64,000 nucleotides of DNA from Site-B1 sp963827785 (GTDB lineage: Bacteria; Bacteroidota; Bacteroidia; Flavobacteriales; Flavobacteriaceae): positions 122,296 to 186,295 of the forward strand of contig CAWHCT010000015.1 of NCBI GenBank assembly GCA_963827785.1, in the 5' to 3' direction. Below are positions 1 through 8,672 of this stretch, in pieces. A program made the translations under genes and the position numbers. Numbering within the stretch: the first letter of the stretch is position 1; the number at the start of each line of letters is the position of its first letter. The notes below the pieces were generated by a model that did no database searches, was not told the DNA's origin, and worked only from the letters and a program-made list of their open reading frames with translations.

Positions 1-2385
1 TTTGTTAACATCAATTTTAAGCTCGTCAATACCCGAAATACTCTTTGAGTTTATGTAATTCCTCATGTTTATGGCAGTTGAAATTAACTCGTCGTAATCT
101 GACCCTTGAAGTTCTATATTGATAGGATGTCCAATCGGTGGTCCATCGGCATTTTTTTCAACAGAAATTAAAACACCCGGATAAATACCATGTAATGCTT
201 TTTGAACCTTTTCCAATAAATCCTGACTGTCCAATCCACGTCTGTATTTAAACTCTCTCATGGAAGCTGTAATTTTTCCTCGATGAGGCATTTCTGTAGT
301 TCCAATATCTGTTTGCGGATTACCAGCACCTTCACCAACTTGCGACACGGCACTTTCTACCATAAAATTATAGTCGCCATCCATGTAAACTTCGTCATTT
401 AAAATGGTATAAACCCGTTTCTCGATGGCTTCTGTAATCTCGTTGGTCTTATCTATATCGGTTCCTTCAGGATATTCTATATAAACAATTATCTGGTTTG
501 GTTTGTTGTCTGGAAAGAATTCGACTTTTGTACGTTGCGTTCCTAAGGACCAGCCAAATGCACCAAATGCAATAAAAAGCAATAAAACTGTACCACTTAC
601 TATTGCATATGGCCTCCAACCTTTTAATGCACTGCGCAGTTGACTTTCATACCAATTTTCCCATTTTGACAAGATATGCGTTTGAAAATAATTAATCCAC
701 CCTCTAAGTACCAATCTATATATCCAAAGCATGATTGCCACAAATATTAGTAATGTTCCTAATCCTCTGTAAGTACCGCCTGCCACAAAAATTAATACTC
801 CCAAAACAACCATTACGATGGTAGTAATCAATCGGTTTTTGAATGAAATATCAAAATCTTCAACACTCATAAATTGAGACACTAAAACCGAGTTAAAGAA
901 GATTGCGACAAACAAGGAAGAACCTAAAACGGTTGAAAGTGTAATTGGTAAAAGAATCATAAATTCTCCCATAATTCCCGGCCATAAACCAAGCGGAATA
1001 AAGGCTGCTACAGTTGTTGCAGTAGAGATAATAATAGGAAATGCGATTTCACCTATACCTTTTTTGGCAGCTTCAATTCGGCTCATCCCTTCTTCATCCA
1101 TAAGTCGATAGACATTTTCAACTACCACAATTCCGTTATCTACTAACATACCAAGTCCCATGATGAGTCCAAAAAGTATCATAACGTTCAAGGAATAACC
1201 CAACAGGCTTAATATAAAAATGGACATGAACATGGACATAGGAATCGCAAAACCAACAAATAAGGCATTTTTGAATCCTAAAAAGAACATTAAAACTGTT
1301 ACCACTAGAATAACACCAAATATTATGTTGTTCACTAAGTCGTCAACCATCGTGACTGTAACATTGGACTGGTCGTTAGATATGGAAATTTTTAAATCTT
1401 GTGGAAAATAATTTTTTATTGCTTCATCCACTATCTCTCTAACCTGAGTTGTCGCATCAATCATATTCATTCCCGCTCGTTTTTTTACATCGAGCATAAC
1501 CACTCTGTTCCCAAAATCGCGGGCATAAGTTGTTCTGTCTTTTTCTTTGAAAGCAACCGTTGCAACATCTTTTAAATAAATTGGGTTTTCGTTTTCTGAT
1601 TTAACCACAAAATTTTCCAATTCTTGAGGGTCTTCAATTTCACCAATAACACGAATTGTCCTGCGCTGTCCACTGGTAATTAAATTGCCTGCAGACATAG
1701 TCATATTGCCTCCTTGAATTGCTCCGGTAATATCGTCAAAACTTACCTGAGCAGCCATCATTTTATAGATATCTACTGCAACTTCAACTTCTTTTTCCTG
1801 AGCACCACGAATATCCACCTGTTTTATTTCCAATAGGTTTTCTATTTGATCTTCAAGATATTCCCCATATTGCTTCAATTTATCAACCGGATAATCTCCT
1901 GATATATTGATGTTAAGAATTGGCATTTCTTCTGAGAAATTCAACTCAAAAACATTAGGTTCTACTTTAGCTCCATTAAAGGTTGGCCAGTCTTCTGATG
2001 AGGTTTCGGTATCAATCTCATCTTTAACTTTTTGTTTTGCAGCATCAACAGTAATGTCTTCATCAAACTCAACAATGACCATTGAGAAATCTTCCTGAGA
2101 TGTTGAAGTGATTTCCACCACATTACTAACTGTTTTTAGTTTATCTTCTAAAGGATCTGTTATTAATTTTTCAATGTCTTCAGCCGTATTTCCGGGATAC
2201 ATGGAGCTAACGTATATCTTGGTTTCATTTACCTCCGGAAAATTTTCTCTTGGCATACTAAAAAATGCTCCGATTCCCAGAAAAAGCAATACGACAATCA
2301 TCACATAGATTGTGGTTTTGTTTTCTATGGCCCAAGATGATAATCGAAACTCTTTGTTGACTATTTTATGTTGTTTGTCTGTCAT
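1..2385 (-). CDS. RND efflux pump inner-membrane subunit (HAE1/AcrB-type), partial at left edge
   Basis: An open frame of 795 codons reads from an ATG at 2385 and runs off the window at position 1, so the C-terminal part is missing. The N-terminus has the usual RND layout: a short cytoplasmic tail, TM1 (residues about 22-42), a periplasmic porter domain (SMPRENFPEV, then a YPGNTAEDIE motif) and a run of membrane helices from about residue 340, with the family motif GLIMGLGMLVDNGIVVVEN in TM4. It would take substrates from the periplasm or inner membrane and pass them to the membrane-fusion protein and TolC channel encoded just upstream, driven by protons. It is the last visible gene of the tetR-tolC-MFP-RND operon, 12 bases after the MFP stop. 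Family is certain; substrate is not deducible. Confidence 0.95.
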   Translation of the reverse strand, partial: MTDKQHKIVNKEFRLSSWAIENKTTIYVMIVVLLFLGIGAFFSMPRENFPEVNETKIYVSSMYPGNTAEDIEKLITDPLEDKLKTVSNVVEITSTSQEDFSMVIVEFDEDITVDAAKQKVKDEIDTETSSEDWPTFNGAKVEPNVFELNFSEEMPILNINISGDYPVDKLKQYGEYLEDQIENLLEIKQVDIRGAQEKEVEVAVDIYKMMAAQVSFDDITGAIQGGNMTMSAGNLITSGQRRTIRVIGEIEDPQELENFVVKSENENPIYLKDVATVAFKEKDRTTYARDFGNRVVMLDVKKRAGMNMIDATTQVREIVDEAIKNYFPQDLKISISNDQSNVTVTMVDDLVNNIIFGVILVVTVLMFFLGFKNALFVGFAIPMSMFMSIFILSLLGYSLNVMILFGLIMGLGMLVDNGIVVVENVYRLMDEEGMSRIEAAKKGIGEIAFPIIISTATTVAAFIPLGLWPGIMGEFMILLPITLSTVLGSSLFVAIFFNSVLVSQFMSVEDFDISFKNRLITTIVMVVLGVLIFVAGGTYRGLGTLLIFVAIMLWIYRLVLRGWINYFQTHILSKWENWYESQLRSALKGWRPYAIVSGTVLLLFIAFGAFGWSLGTQRTKVEFFPDNKPNQIIVYIEYPEGTDIDKTNEITEAIEKRVYTILNDEVYMDGDYNFMVESAVSQVGEGAGNPQTDIGTTEMPHRGKITASMREFKYRRGLDSQDLLEKVQKALHGIYPGVLISVEKNADGPPIGHPINIELQGSDYDELISTAINMRNYINSKSISGIDELKIDVNK

Positions 2386-2397
2386 TTTTATTCCTGC

Positions 2398-3567
2398 TTA
2401 AGAGTTGATTATTTCTACAGTTTGACCATTTTTGACTGTACGAGCACCTTCTTTAACAACCTCATTTCCTTTTTCTAGACCACTTATAACCTCGATGACA
2501 TCACCTTGTGTTCTTCCTGTTTTTATGATAACTCTTTCTGCAATACCTATGTTATCCTTACGATCCCTAATGACATAAATGTATTGCTCACCATTTGCAT
2601 TTTCTGAAATAATGCTTTGCGGGATCAACAAGGCTTTTGGATTAGAATAATCATTTATTTTGAGTTTTGCAGTTAGGTTAGGCTTAATTGTGCCGTCTTT
2701 ATTAGGTACGGGAACCTCAATTTTAAAGGTCCTGTTTGCAGGATTTATAAAATTGCCAACCTGTCTAACCTTTGAATTAATAGTTTTATCCAATACAGGT
2801 AATTCAACTATTACATCTTTGTTATTTGTGATACTTGTAATATGACTTTCAGGTACATTTGTTTCTATGTACATGTCGTTAAGGTTGACCAATAACATAA
2901 TTGGCGTTTGACCTGCAGAAACAACATTCCCTTTTTCCGTTATGATATCGTCAATACTTCCGGAAAATGGAGCTCTGACAATTGTTTTTGCAATTTGCTC
3001 TTTTAATTGTTCAACAGCTCTCATTTGAGCTTCTGCATTTGATTTTGCCTGTAAGTATTGGATTTCACTACCAATTTTTTGATTCCAAAGTCTTTCCTGT
3101 CTTTCAAATGTGGTCTTGGCCAGTTCAGCCTGAATTTCGAGTTGAGCTAATTGCTGACCTAAACCTCCATCATCAATTTTAGCAAGTATTTGGCCTTTAT
3201 AAACGCGTTGACCTTCCTTTACATATATATTTGAAAGAATACCATTATATTCAGCAGTTATCGTTAAAAGATTTTTTGTGTCTACATTGCCTTGCAATTC
3301 AATATAATGATCAAAGACTTGTTCTTCAGCCTTGAAAGCCGTAATAAGAGGTATTTTTTTTAAGGAATCTAATTTTGAAATTTCTTCATCCAGCAATTTT
3401 AATTGGGATGCAAATTCAATTTGCATGTTAGTGATCTCATCCTTTTTTGCTCGAATTACATTTAAATCTTGCGATGCGATAATGTCCTCAACAGATTTTT
3501 GTTTTTTATCACCTCCACAGGATGCTAAAAATAGTGTTGTTATGAATAGTAATATTATCTTTTTCAT
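2398..3567 (-). CDS. RND efflux membrane-fusion lipoprotein (HlyD/AcrA family)
   Basis: Periplasmic adaptor linking the RND pump to the TolC-like channel. I place the start at 3567 (MKKIILLF...), which gives a 389-aa lipoprotein with the lipobox LASC followed by GG. The frame stays open upstream to an ATG at 3648, but those 27 residues would precede the signal peptide and translate an AAAC-rich spacer next to the four-helix-bundle gene. Coiled-coil segments flank a biotinyl-lipoyl half motif (VKEGQRVYKGQILAKIDDGG, then RAPFSGSIDDIITEKGNVV), followed by a beta-barrel domain, as expected for AcrA-type proteins. The 3648 ATG overlaps the upstream stop (TAATG), so a longer, translationally coupled start cannot be excluded. 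Confidence 0.92.
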   Translation of the reverse strand: MKKIILLFITTLFLASCGGDKKQKSVEDIIASQDLNVIRAKKDEITNMQIEFASQLKLLDEEISKLDSLKKIPLITAFKAEEQVFDHYIELQGNVDTKNLLTITAEYNGILSNIYVKEGQRVYKGQILAKIDDGGLGQQLAQLEIQAELAKTTFERQERLWNQKIGSEIQYLQAKSNAEAQMRAVEQLKEQIAKTIVRAPFSGSIDDIITEKGNVVSAGQTPIMLLVNLNDMYIETNVPESHITSITNNKDVIVELPVLDKTINSKVRQVGNFINPANRTFKIEVPVPNKDGTIKPNLTAKLKINDYSNPKALLIPQSIISENANGEQYIYVIRDRKDNIGIAERVIIKTGRTQGDVIEVISGLEKGNEVVKEGARTVKNGQTVEIINS

Positions 3568-3647
3568 TGGTTTGTTAATTTTATCAGTTGATTCGTTTAT
3601 AGGTTTATGAGTTGAGTTGTATATTGGTTTAGTTTGCTTTGTTTCCA

Positions 3648-4007
3648 TTATTTTAATTGTGATTTATAGAGAGCATCTAACATGGCTGTTACTTCTGAAA
3701 TATCACTTCTAATTAAGTTATAATTTTCATCAGACAAAAATCCAAGATCATTCGATAAAATAACTTGATTGAGCAACTCTAAAGCTGAACCATAAGCGAT
3801 TTCGGTAAATCTGGCCTTGTCTTTTGCTGATTGTCTTCCTGTTCCCTCGGCAATATTAGAAGAAATGGAAATTGTGCATCGTCTCATTTGACTGATTAAA
3901 CCAAAACGTTCATCCTCTGGAAATAATTTAGTTTCTTTATATATGATGACAGAAAGTTTTCTTGCTTTTTGCCAGACGTTTAATTTTTCAAAAGAGAATA
4001 TTTTCAT
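3648..4007 (-). CDS. Four-helix-bundle protein (23S rRNA intervening-sequence / S23 family)
   Basis: A 119-aa protein with the hallmark pattern of the S23/four-helix-bundle family: LNVWQKARKLSVIIYKET near the N-terminus, FPEDERFGLISQMRRCTIS, then SISSNIAEGTGR. The family was first met as an ORF in intervening sequences of 23S rRNA and is common as solitary genes in Bacteroidetes; its function is poorly known. It sits inside an efflux operon, between tolC and the MFP gene, where no such gene belongs. It is flanked by AAAC-rich tracts (4008-4043 and 3568-3647), which suggests a later insertion that left the operon transcribable. Confidence 0.88.
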   Translation of the reverse strand: MKIFSFEKLNVWQKARKLSVIIYKETKLFPEDERFGLISQMRRCTISISSNIAEGTGRQSAKDKARFTEIAYGSALELLNQVILSNDLGFLSDENYNLIRSDISEVTAMLDALYKSQLK

Positions 4008-4043
4008 TTTGTCGGGTTTTAATTAAACTCCTAAACTTTTAAA

Positions 4044-5384
4044 CTAATCAACAGAATTTAATACAGTTTCCAATTCAGCTTTTTTGTTAATTACATCAAG
4101 CATAGCTTGCAAAAATTCCTGTTGGGCCGAATATAATTGTGTTTGAGCCTGTCTTAACTCAAAACTGGAAGCAATACCTTCAAAGAATTTAGTTTGGTTT
4201 TTTTGTTCGATTCTTTCAGCAAGATTTAAGTTTCTTTTTTTATTCTCATAATCCTCAATAGCAAATTGATAATCACTTTTAGCTGAAGCTATTTGAAGTT
4301 TCAACTGTTGTTCAACCTCAGTGAGATCATCTTCTGCCTTATCTAAATTTATTCTGGCTCGCTGAGTTGCAGCACTTCTTCCGAAAGAACTAAAAACAGG
4401 AATATTCATACTAACACCAAGTAAAGAGGCACCAAACCATTTTTGTGAATTATTAGTGAATGTGAACTTTTCACTATTTCCCGTATAACTCCCATTTACA
4501 AAAGCATTTAATGTTGGTAAGGCTTTACTTTTTTCAAGTTTAACCATTAGTTCTTTTGCGGTTTTATCATTGAATGCAATTCTGTAATCAATGGTGTTTT
4601 CAACGACTTCTTCGCTGGATAAAAGATCTAAAGAAATATTTTGAGCTGTAAGGGTTTCTAGATTATCCATCAGGGTAATGCTCGTATTCACATCTAAGCC
4701 AAGAGTTATATTTAACATTTGGTAAGCCAAAGATTTTAATCTTGATACGTTATTCAGATTGCTTTCAACACCGGAGAGGGTTATTTGCAGTTGTTCCACG
4801 CTTTCTTCTTCTTCCAATCCGTTCTCATAGATCTTGGTTGTTTCATTCAGGTTTTTCTGTAGTACATCTTTATTTCGCTCCAATATTTTAATGCTTTCTT
4901 CAGCTAAAAGCACATTGCCATAAGCATTGATAACCGCTTTTCTAACTTCCAGATCGGTTTTTTCTTTTGCATTTTTTGATATTTCCAAAAATACTCTGGC
5001 AGATTGTAAACCAACTAAATAAGAGCCATCAAAAATCATTTGATTGAGCGTCGCAGTAGCATTCAAGGTTTGTTTGGTCCCAAAAATAATTTCTGCGAAC
5101 TCCCCGGGATTTCCACCGAAAAATTCTGCAGGAATCAGTGCTATTTGTTGTTTTAGAAAATTTTGGTAGTCTAAACTTGCATCTATCTGCGGAAGTCCGG
5201 TAGAAATGGTTTCCCATTTTTGCTTTTCAGCTGCTTTAATATCTCGAGCTGCATTTTTAGCTGTTCTATTATTCTCCAGGGCAAAATCAATTGCTTTCTG
5301 AAGTGTAAAACTAGTTTCATTTTGTTGGGAATGCCCAAAAATGGAGTATGAAAATATAACTAGTAAAAGAAATTTGTATTTCAT
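4044..5384 (-). CDS. TolC-family outer-membrane efflux channel
   Basis: A 446-aa protein with a Sec signal peptide (MKYKFLLLVIFSYSIFGHSQ) followed by two long alpha-helical, coiled-coil-rich OEP repeats, typical of TolC/OprM-type trimers that form the outer-membrane exit duct. The order tetR-tolC-MFP-RND on one strand supports a complete tripartite exporter. The gene lies 65 bases downstream of the tetR stop. Family length fits (about 430-490 aa). Nothing in the sequence tells the exported compound. Confidence 0.93.
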   Translation of the reverse strand: MKYKFLLLVIFSYSIFGHSQQNETSFTLQKAIDFALENNRTAKNAARDIKAAEKQKWETISTGLPQIDASLDYQNFLKQQIALIPAEFFGGNPGEFAEIIFGTKQTLNATATLNQMIFDGSYLVGLQSARVFLEISKNAKEKTDLEVRKAVINAYGNVLLAEESIKILERNKDVLQKNLNETTKIYENGLEEEESVEQLQITLSGVESNLNNVSRLKSLAYQMLNITLGLDVNTSITLMDNLETLTAQNISLDLLSSEEVVENTIDYRIAFNDKTAKELMVKLEKSKALPTLNAFVNGSYTGNSEKFTFTNNSQKWFGASLLGVSMNIPVFSSFGRSAATQRARINLDKAEDDLTEVEQQLKLQIASAKSDYQFAIEDYENKKRNLNLAERIEQKNQTKFFEGIASSFELRQAQTQLYSAQQEFLQAMLDVINKKAELETVLNSVD

Positions 5385-5449
5385 TAGATTAAAGTTGGTT
5401 ATTCATTACTTGGTTTAAAGTTTTGTTGCCTTTTTCTGTGCAGATACCT

Positions 5450-5992
5450 CTAATATGATATTCTAATAAAATTATCCATTAATTCATTCATTGAAAAATG
5501 CTTTAATGGGAATAATTTAGGGTCCTTTAAACCAACCATATTATTGAAATATATCCGGGCAATAAAATCAATATTCAAATTTGATCTGTAAAGTCCGGCT
5601 TTTATGCCTCGTGATAAATTATCTAAAACACATTCATTCATCACCTTAAATTGTTTTTCTTTTAATGATTCAAAAATTTTAGGATAGTATTTTTGAAGCT
5701 GATGCTGAGGCGATGATTTTTCACCTTTTAAATGATCGCGCACCAGATTTTTAATGTCAAATATTTCTTCAATTGGATTCTTTTTCAAAGCACAGATGCC
5801 ATCAATACCACATGAAATAGTGTCGAACATATGCATTGTGACACTTTCGACAAGCTTATTTTTGTTAGGGAAATGTACATAAATGGTTTTTTTGGATATT
5901 CCCATTTCTGAAGCAATATCATCCATTGTCACACTTTTAAATCCCAGTGTAAGAAACATTTCTACCGATTTATTAATAATCTTTTCTTTCAT
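5450..5992 (-). CDS. TetR/AcrR-family repressor of the efflux operon
   Basis: A 180-aa regulator. The helix-turn-helix is clear (FKSVTMDDIASEMGISKKTIYVHFPNKNKL, residues about 18-47), followed by a helical ligand domain. I chose the ATG at 5992 (MKEKIINKS), because the longer frame to 6064 would run through the promoter and operator. It is the first gene of the tolC-MFP-RND unit, so it probably represses its own operon. A perfect inverted repeat at 6014-6041 lies between its promoter boxes. The effector is unknown. Confidence 0.92.
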   Translation of the reverse strand: MKEKIINKSVEMFLTLGFKSVTMDDIASEMGISKKTIYVHFPNKNKLVESVTMHMFDTISCGIDGICALKKNPIEEIFDIKNLVRDHLKGEKSSPQHQLQKYYPKIFESLKEKQFKVMNECVLDNLSRGIKAGLYRSNLNIDFIARIYFNNMVGLKDPKLFPLKHFSMNELMDNFIRISY

Positions 5993-6001
5993 AAGAGGGG
6001 G

Positions 6002-6031
6002 CAAATGTAACAAGGAAACTTTAAAAACAAA
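6002..6031 (-). promoter_or_regulatory. Promoter of the tetR-efflux operon
   Basis: On the minus strand TTTG (6028-6031) is followed after 18 bases by TACATTTG (6002-6009), matching the Bacteroidetes consensus TTTG-N17-23-TAnnTTTG. The tetR ATG at 5992 follows 9 bases later, implying a very short leader. Confidence 0.6.
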
Positions 6032-6041
6032 AAAAGTTTCC
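6014..6041. promoter_or_regulatory. Probable TetR operator (9+9 inverted repeat)
   Basis: Perfect arms GGAAACTTT (6014-6022) and AAAGTTTCC (6033-6041) around a 10-base A-rich spacer. The dyad covers the -33 box and the spacer of the tetR promoter, the place expected for an autorepressor. It is also within 75 bases of the divergent polyprenyl synthase start. Confidence 0.65.
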
Positions 6042-6103
6042 AAAGTTTTACAATTATTTAACATAAAACTTATAAAGTCAGTTTAAAATGAATCTTTTTG
6101 CAT

Positions 6104-6111
6104 TATTTTTG
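6104..6111 (+). promoter_or_regulatory. Possible -7 box of the polyprenyl synthase gene
   Basis: TATTTTTG fits TAnnTTTG and lies 4 bases before the chosen ATG, which would make the mRNA leaderless or nearly so. There is no clear TTTG at the -33 position, so this is tentative. Confidence 0.35.
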
Positions 6112-6115
6112 CGGC

Positions 6116-7090
6116 ATGCTTACAGTAGAAAAATATCAAAAAGAATTTTCCGGTTATTTAAGAGATTACCTGAACTTCAAAGAACCTAAAAACTTATACC
6201 AACCCATTGAATACATTTTAGATCTAGGTGGTAAACGACTACGTCCTACTCTAACTTTATTAACTACTGAAATTTTTGGGGGAGACCATAAAAAGAGTCT
6301 AAATGCGGCATTAGCTTTAGAACTGTTTCACAATTTCTCGCTTATTCATGATGACATAATGGATGATGCGCCTTTACGAAGAGGTAACAAAACCGTACAT
6401 GAAAAATGGGATTTGAACACAGGTATATTATCGGGTGATGCAATGCTAATTCTGGCCTATCAATTGTTTGAAAATTATGAACCAAATACCTTTCAGGAAC
6501 TGGCAAAATTATTCAGTAAAACAGCCTTAGAAGTTTGTGAAGGTCAGCAATATGATATTGATTTTGAAACCAGGGATGATGTAACTTTAAGTGAGTACCT
6601 GAAAATGATTGAATATAAGACTGCCGTACTTATAGCCGCTGCTATGAAAATGGGAGCAATCGTTGCGGGAGCCACTAAGCAAGATCAGATTAAAATTTAT
6701 GAATTTGGTAAAAATTTAGGTATTGCCTTTCAATTGCAGGATGACTATCTGGATGCATTTGGTAATCCTGAGACTTTTGGCAAACAGGTTGGAGGAGATA
6801 TTATTGAGAACAAAAAAACCTTCCTTTATCTAAGGGCCATGGCATTTTGTGATGCGGATGAAATGATGCAATTGGAGCATTTATATAGTATCTATCCTGA
6901 AGATGATGAGGAAAAAGTGAATACTGTTAAGCAAATATTTTTGTCTACCGGTTCTGCCGAAGCCACAAAAATGGAAATAGAGATCTACACGATAAAAGCA
7001 TTTTCAGTTTTAAGCGATTTAAATATTTCTGAAGATAAAAAAAGCATTTTAAAAGAATTTGGCGAAGAGTTAATGAAAAGGAACGTATAA
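6116..7090 (+). CDS. Polyprenyl (isoprenoid) diphosphate synthase
   Basis: Trans-prenyltransferase that condenses isopentenyl diphosphate onto an allylic diphosphate, here probably for the quinone side chain. Both aspartate-rich motifs are present: DDIMDD followed by RRG near residue 80 and FQLQDDYLDAFG near residue 205, along with GGKRLRP near the N-terminus. I start at ATG 6116 (MLTVEKYQK, 324 aa). An in-frame TTG at 6098 would place the start inside a -7-like box. The product chain length cannot be read with confidence. The stop overlaps the next ATG (TAATG). Confidence 0.92.
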   Translation: MLTVEKYQKEFSGYLRDYLNFKEPKNLYQPIEYILDLGGKRLRPTLTLLTTEIFGGDHKKSLNAALALELFHNFSLIHDDIMDDAPLRRGNKTVHEKWDLNTGILSGDAMLILAYQLFENYEPNTFQELAKLFSKTALEVCEGQQYDIDFETRDDVTLSEYLKMIEYKTAVLIAAAMKMGAIVAGATKQDQIKIYEFGKNLGIAFQLQDDYLDAFGNPETFGKQVGGDIIENKKTFLYLRAMAFCDADEMMQLEHLYSIYPEDDEEKVNTVKQIFLSTGSAEATKMEIEIYTIKAFSVLSDLNISEDKKSILKEFGEELMKRNV

Positions 7091-7437
7091 TGAATTCTCC
7101 CGCTACTTTTGATGATCTGATTTCGCAAGCTCATCAAAACAACTTATACCAAAACTTAATCAAGCAGTTAAATAAGGACCTTTTGTATGCCAATATCAAT
7201 TTGGAATTTGACGAAGAAGTACTACCTACAAGTTTAAAATTGCTTCTACATGAAACTATCTATAAACTAATTCAGGAAAAATTTGCTGATTATCTCAACT
7301 TGCTATATATAGTTGATGTTCAGGAAAAAAAGGTGAAAGAACTGGATGGGTCTGATATTGTTTTGTTGTCAGAACAAGTTACATTTTTGGTTCTTCAGCG
7401 TGAATGGCAAAAAGTGTGGTATAGAAGTCTGCACTAA
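7090..7437 (+). CDS. Conserved hypothetical protein coupled to polyprenyl synthase
   Basis: A 115-aa soluble, acidic and helix-rich protein with no signal peptide and no motif I recognise (N-terminus MNSPATFDDLISQAHQNN; C-terminus EWQKVWYRSLH). Its ATG overlaps the synthase stop (TAATG), so the two are probably translationally coupled. It ends 4 bases into the convergent lipoprotein gene. Real gene likely; function not known. Confidence 0.7.
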   Translation: MNSPATFDDLISQAHQNNLYQNLIKQLNKDLLYANINLEFDEEVLPTSLKLLLHETIYKLIQEKFADYLNLLYIVDVQEKKVKELDGSDIVLLSEQVTFLVLQREWQKVWYRSLH

Positions 7438-7886
7438 TTCTCAAAATGCTTAAAATAAGCTTCAATTAGCGATTCTAATTCGACTAAGGCTTTTTTGCTT
7501 TCTATTGCATCTTCCGATTCCTTTAAAATTGAAATTTCATCCAGCATAGGCACTAAAACAACATGTAATTGATCATGAGCTACACCTGTCATGTCACAAC
7601 TTTTTATTATAAAACTTGTTTGTTTGGAAAGTTTTTGACCTAATTCCATAAAGTCATCTTCCTTATTTGATTTAAATGATGTAATAATCGAATCCATTTT
7701 AATAATTCCTATTTGAGTTTCGGTATTGGCTATCCATTTTTCACCATTATTGAGTCTTAAAGTTAAGGTGTCGAGTAAACTTATAGCTTCTGTTTCAACA
7801 CTATTGGTGACATTGTTTTCAGTTACTTTTTTACAACTTGAATACGAAACAAGAAAAAAAATTATTAAAATGCATTTTGTTTTCAT
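7434..7886 (-). CDS. Small lipoprotein at the end of the nos cluster
   Basis: A 150-aa predicted lipoprotein (signal MKTKCILIIFFLVSYSSC, lipobox YSSC). The mature part is helical and acidic. It starts 3 bases after the nosY stop, so it is most likely the last gene of the nos transcript. Residues HDQLHVVLVPMLDEI contain two histidines and a methionine that could bind metal, but this is only suggestive. No named family recognised. Confidence 0.7.
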   Translation of the reverse strand: MKTKCILIIFFLVSYSSCKKVTENNVTNSVETEAISLLDTLTLRLNNGEKWIANTETQIGIIKMDSIITSFKSNKEDDFMELGQKLSKQTSFIIKSCDMTGVAHDQLHVVLVPMLDEISILKESEDAIESKKALVELESLIEAYFKHFEN

Positions 7887-7889
7887 GGC

Positions 7890-8672
7890 TTAAAAATCTT
7901 TCTTTTTAGATTTAAACACTATTCTCAAAACAGGCATAACGACCCAAACAGAAAGCATAATTATGGACACGAACAATCCAAAGTCTGTTCCAAAAAACTT
8001 TTTAAACACAGCTCCTGTATAACCTAACAAAGCTGATATATCAAGTTTTAAAAGTATTAAAGTCCTTGATAGATCAATTGGATTTAGCATCGTACCGAAC
8101 AGAGATAATTTATCCAGAGGATATTCTTCGAAAATTATCAAAGACATCAGGAATAATCCATCATATATTACTGCAAGGAACAACCAAACCAGTATTGCAT
8201 ACCCAAATCCCTTTATTCTATTTTCGTTTGATAAAGCAATATTAAAAGCTAAGGCCGTAAAAATAAAGGTTAGGAATGTTCCGGTTATTAAGAGTAATGA
8301 AAAATCCCAAATTACACTAGATTTAAATAATCCGTAGAAAATAAAAGGGATGCCTAGCCCAAGGATCAAACTCATTGTTAAGGATAATGCAACACCCAGA
8401 TATTGCCCAAGAAATATAGATGATCTTTTTAATGGTTGGGCTAACAATAACTCAGTAAACTCTTTGGAGTTATAATAATACATGACTCCAAAAATGGTTC
8501 CAATTAAAGGTACAAGTACAATAATAACATTCATAAGCGTGATCACTGCTTTTGACAGGTCATTGTTAAGAAACAAAAGGACAATCCCAAGGAGCAGGTA
8601 GAATGCGAAATACACATAACTCCAGCGACTGCGCATCAAATCATAAAAGCTGTATTTTAATATTTTAAGCAT
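7890..8672 (-). CDS. nosY: NosY, ABC permease of the nitrous oxide reductase maturation system
   Basis: A 260-aa ABC-2-type permease with six predicted membrane helices (N-terminal YDLMRSRWSYVYFAFYLLLG; motif FTELLLAQPLKRSSIFLGQYLG). With NosF and NosD it forms the NosDFY transporter complex needed to assemble the catalytic CuZ centre of NosZ in the periplasm. The start overlaps the 3' end of nosF by 8 bases. The order nosL-nosD-nosF-nosY downstream of nosZ supports the assignment. Confidence 0.92.
   Translation of the reverse strand: MLKILKYSFYDLMRSRWSYVYFAFYLLLGIVLLFLNNDLSKAVITLMNVIIVLVPLIGTIFGVMYYYNSKEFTELLLAQPLKRSSIFLGQYLGVALSLTMSLILGLGIPFIFYGLFKSSVIWDFSLLLITGTFLTFIFTALAFNIALSNENRIKGFGYAILVWLFLAVIYDGLFLMSLIIFEEYPLDKLSLFGTMLNPIDLSRTLILLKLDISALLGYTGAVFKKFFGTDFGLFVSIIMLSVWVVMPVLRIVFKSKKKDF

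Noticed and set aside
6065..6115. TTG start at 6098 for the prenyl synthase
   Set aside because: It lies in a -7-like promoter box and adds six residues not expected in the family.
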